In this document: positions 14,446-15,443 of the stretch, in pieces
Numbering within the stretch: the first letter of the stretch is position 1
Layout of the letters: every line of letters starts with the position of its first letter
Source: an uncultured bacterium
GTDB taxonomy: Bacteria > Bacteroidota > Bacteroidia > Chitinophagales > CAIODY01
NCBI GenBank assembly: GCA_903871715.1
Contig: CAIQHW010000346.1
Location: 1-15,443, forward strand
Length of the DNA stretch: 15,443 bases
Direction: 5' to 3'
Program-made: the position numbers and the translations under genes
Notes under the pieces: model-generated
The model's database searches: none
What the model was told of the DNA's origin: nothing
Seen by the model: the letters and a program-made list of their open reading frames with translations, nothing else

Positions 14446-15177
14446 TTATTTTTTGGCTGCTAATTGATGCAATAATTTTGCCGAGGTGAAATTGATAATT
14501 TTGAAAAACCTGTTAAACATATTGTTGTTGACGGCTTTTAAGCAATACTCTATATCTACAAATTGATGATTGTGACGCTCAATTAATTGAAATAGTGCAT
14601 CTAAATTTTTTTGAGAAATGGTGTTTAAATGCACATCCAAAGTTTGAATACCCATGGATGGTAAAAGTGGATTGTTGTAATGTGGAATAAATGTAAACCC
14701 TTTTTGGGTGTATGGCAAAATGCCATAACCATCGGCTATAATTTGGATGTTGTTTTGCTCTAAAGCCTTTAACGTACTAACATCAAAGGAATGTGATGGC
14801 GCTACAAAAACTTTTGGAAATATTTTTTGTGCATGAAAAATGGCAATGGCTTTCATAATTTTTTGGTGTTGTTCATCAAATGTTAAGCCTGCAAATTCAC
14901 TATCTTTTTTGATACCGAGCAAGCCGCTATTTTTTGTGCAGTAAACGTGATTGTAGCCGTGCACACCAATTTCAAAGCCCTGTTGATTTAAAGATTGGAT
15001 GATACTCCAAAATTTTTCGTTGCATGGAAATTGCAAAAGTTTGGCATCTTGATTATTGGGTACTACACTCAGCAATGCTTTGATACTGTGTTTTTGAAGC
15101 ACTGCAATTAATTGATTAAAATTTTGCCAGTGCATATTTGGACAAATATCATCTAATCGCAAAAAATATTTGGTCAT
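14446..15177 (-). CDS. DUF2334 / NodB-like polysaccharide deacetylase family protein
   Basis: This 243-residue protein has the (beta/alpha)7 deacetylase pattern seen in DUF2334 and carbohydrate esterase 4-like families. The metal-site residues look intact: the Asp pair in LRLDDI (Asp9/Asp10) and the His pair in HGYNH (His73/His77). FVAPSHSFD (124-132) fits the next family motif, and a late Asp-Ile-Glu stretch follows a His-Leu region. There is no signal peptide, so it probably acts in the cytoplasm on a precursor or lipid-linked sugar rather than on the exported polymer. I chose the ATG at 15177; a TTG seven codons upstream would add residues that are not part of the fold. It is cotranscribed with the asnB-like gene. 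N-deacetylation of an amino sugar is the expected chemistry, inferred from the family. Confidence 0.8.
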   Translation of the reverse strand: MTKYFLRLDDICPNMHWQNFNQLIAVLQKHSIKALLSVVPNNQDAKLLQFPCNEKFWSIIQSLNQQGFEIGVHGYNHVYCTKNSGLLGIKKDSEFAGLTFDEQHQKIMKAIAIFHAQKIFPKVFVAPSHSFDVSTLKALEQNNIQIIADGYGILPYTQKGFTFIPHYNNPLLPSMGIQTLDVHLNTISQKNLDALFQLIERHNHQFVDIEYCLKAVNNNMFNRFFKIINFTSAKLLHQLAAKK

Positions 15178-15208
15178 AACATTACTTTCAATTTTCAAAT
15201 CTAACTCC

Positions 15209-15443
15209 TTATTTCGAAGGTAGGATTTTTGGTTCTTGTTTGGGTTTGTTTTTTAAAAAAGTGGTGAGCAATAATGCGGTAACAGCACCTGCGATAAATA
15301 AAAACAAGGCTCTTTTTTGTAATTCTATTTGATAAAACAAATCATTTCGATGAGAGTAAAAGCAAAAATAAACAAAGAAAACGATGAGAAATGATTTTAA
15401 AATTTTACCAGAGTTATAAAGTAGTAAATTGCCAATGAGCACA
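15209..15443 (-). CDS. C-terminal end of a membrane protein, cut by the window edge
   Basis: Only the last 77 or so codons are visible; the frame is open to the edge, so the gene starts outside. The visible part has two hydrophobic segments (about SFLIVFFVYFCFY and ALFLFIAGAVTALLL) separated by a short polar loop SHRNDLFYQIELQKR, then a Lys/Pro-rich cytoplasmic-type tail KNKPKQEPKILPSK. It lies 31 bases upstream of the deacetylase-like gene on the same strand. By position it could be an O-antigen polymerase, ligase or flippase, but no diagnostic motif is visible and I do not assign one. Confidence 0.6.
   Translation of the reverse strand, partial: VLIGNLLLYNSGKILKSFLIVFFVYFCFYSHRNDLFYQIELQKRALFLFIAGAVTALLLTTFLKNKPKQEPKILPSK

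Noticed and set aside
1..15443. CRISPR array, tRNA or rRNA gene, insertion sequence or prophage element
   Set aside because: No regularly spaced direct repeats, cloverleaf-like segments, transposase or integrase motifs, or terminal inverted repeats with flanking duplications were seen.

Overview
The window looks like part of the chromosome of an AT-rich member of the Bacteroidota. Three things point that way. The secreted protein at the left end finishes with a gliding-motility (CHU_C, type B) C-terminal domain of the type IX secretion system. Matches to the Bacteroidota promoter (-7 TAnnTTTG, and in one case also -33 TTG) lie upstream of several genes. Starts lack obvious Shine-Dalgarno sequences. 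The genus cannot be told from the sequence alone. No tRNA, rRNA, CRISPR array, transposase or integrase was seen.

Most of the window is a surface-polysaccharide (capsule, exopolysaccharide or O-antigen-like) biosynthesis region. From left to right it holds: (i) the promoter of a leftward gene lying outside the window; (ii) a large secreted SprB-repeat protein on the minus strand; (iii) a 340-base divergent gap with a possible 38-residue ORF; (iv) a plus-strand pair, a DUF1972/GT4 glycosyltransferase and a WecA/MraY-like sugar-1-phosphate transferase that would start the lipid-linked glycan; (v) the housekeeping GMP synthetase guaA on the minus strand; (vi) a plus-strand pair, a UDP-glucuronate 4-epimerase-like SDR and a GT4 glycosyltransferase; (vii) a minus-strand unit, a secreted beta-helix protein followed by a frameshifted GT4; (viii) a divergent plus-strand unit, a hexapeptide acyltransferase followed by a second frameshifted GT4; (ix) a minus-strand unit with the end of a membrane protein, a DUF2334/NodB-like deacetylase and an AsnB-type amidotransferase.

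A plausible division of labour, inferred from families and context, is as follows. The WecA-like enzyme loads the first sugar on undecaprenyl phosphate and the GT4 enzymes extend it. The epimerase supplies a uronic acid donor. The acyltransferase, the deacetylase-like protein and the AsnB-like amidotransferase decorate the glycan or its precursors. The beta-helix protein acts on it outside the cytoplasm. No flippase is visible; the membrane protein cut by the right edge could be the polymerase or ligase, but this is not shown.

The most striking observation is a mirrored pair of homologous GT4 genes, each the second gene of a divergent two-gene unit. Each is broken by a single extra base that fits an A-tract (A7 in one, A9 in the other), and in each case removing one A restores an uninterrupted frame of about 365 codons. 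Both also carry Gln in place of the second Glu of the GT4 EX7E motif. The two units diverge from a near-palindromic 16-base element, TACTTTTGCAAAGCTA, that reads as a Bacteroidota -7 box on both strands. This could be a phase-variable or slippage-controlled glycan module, recent decay, or sequence error; reads and transcripts would decide.
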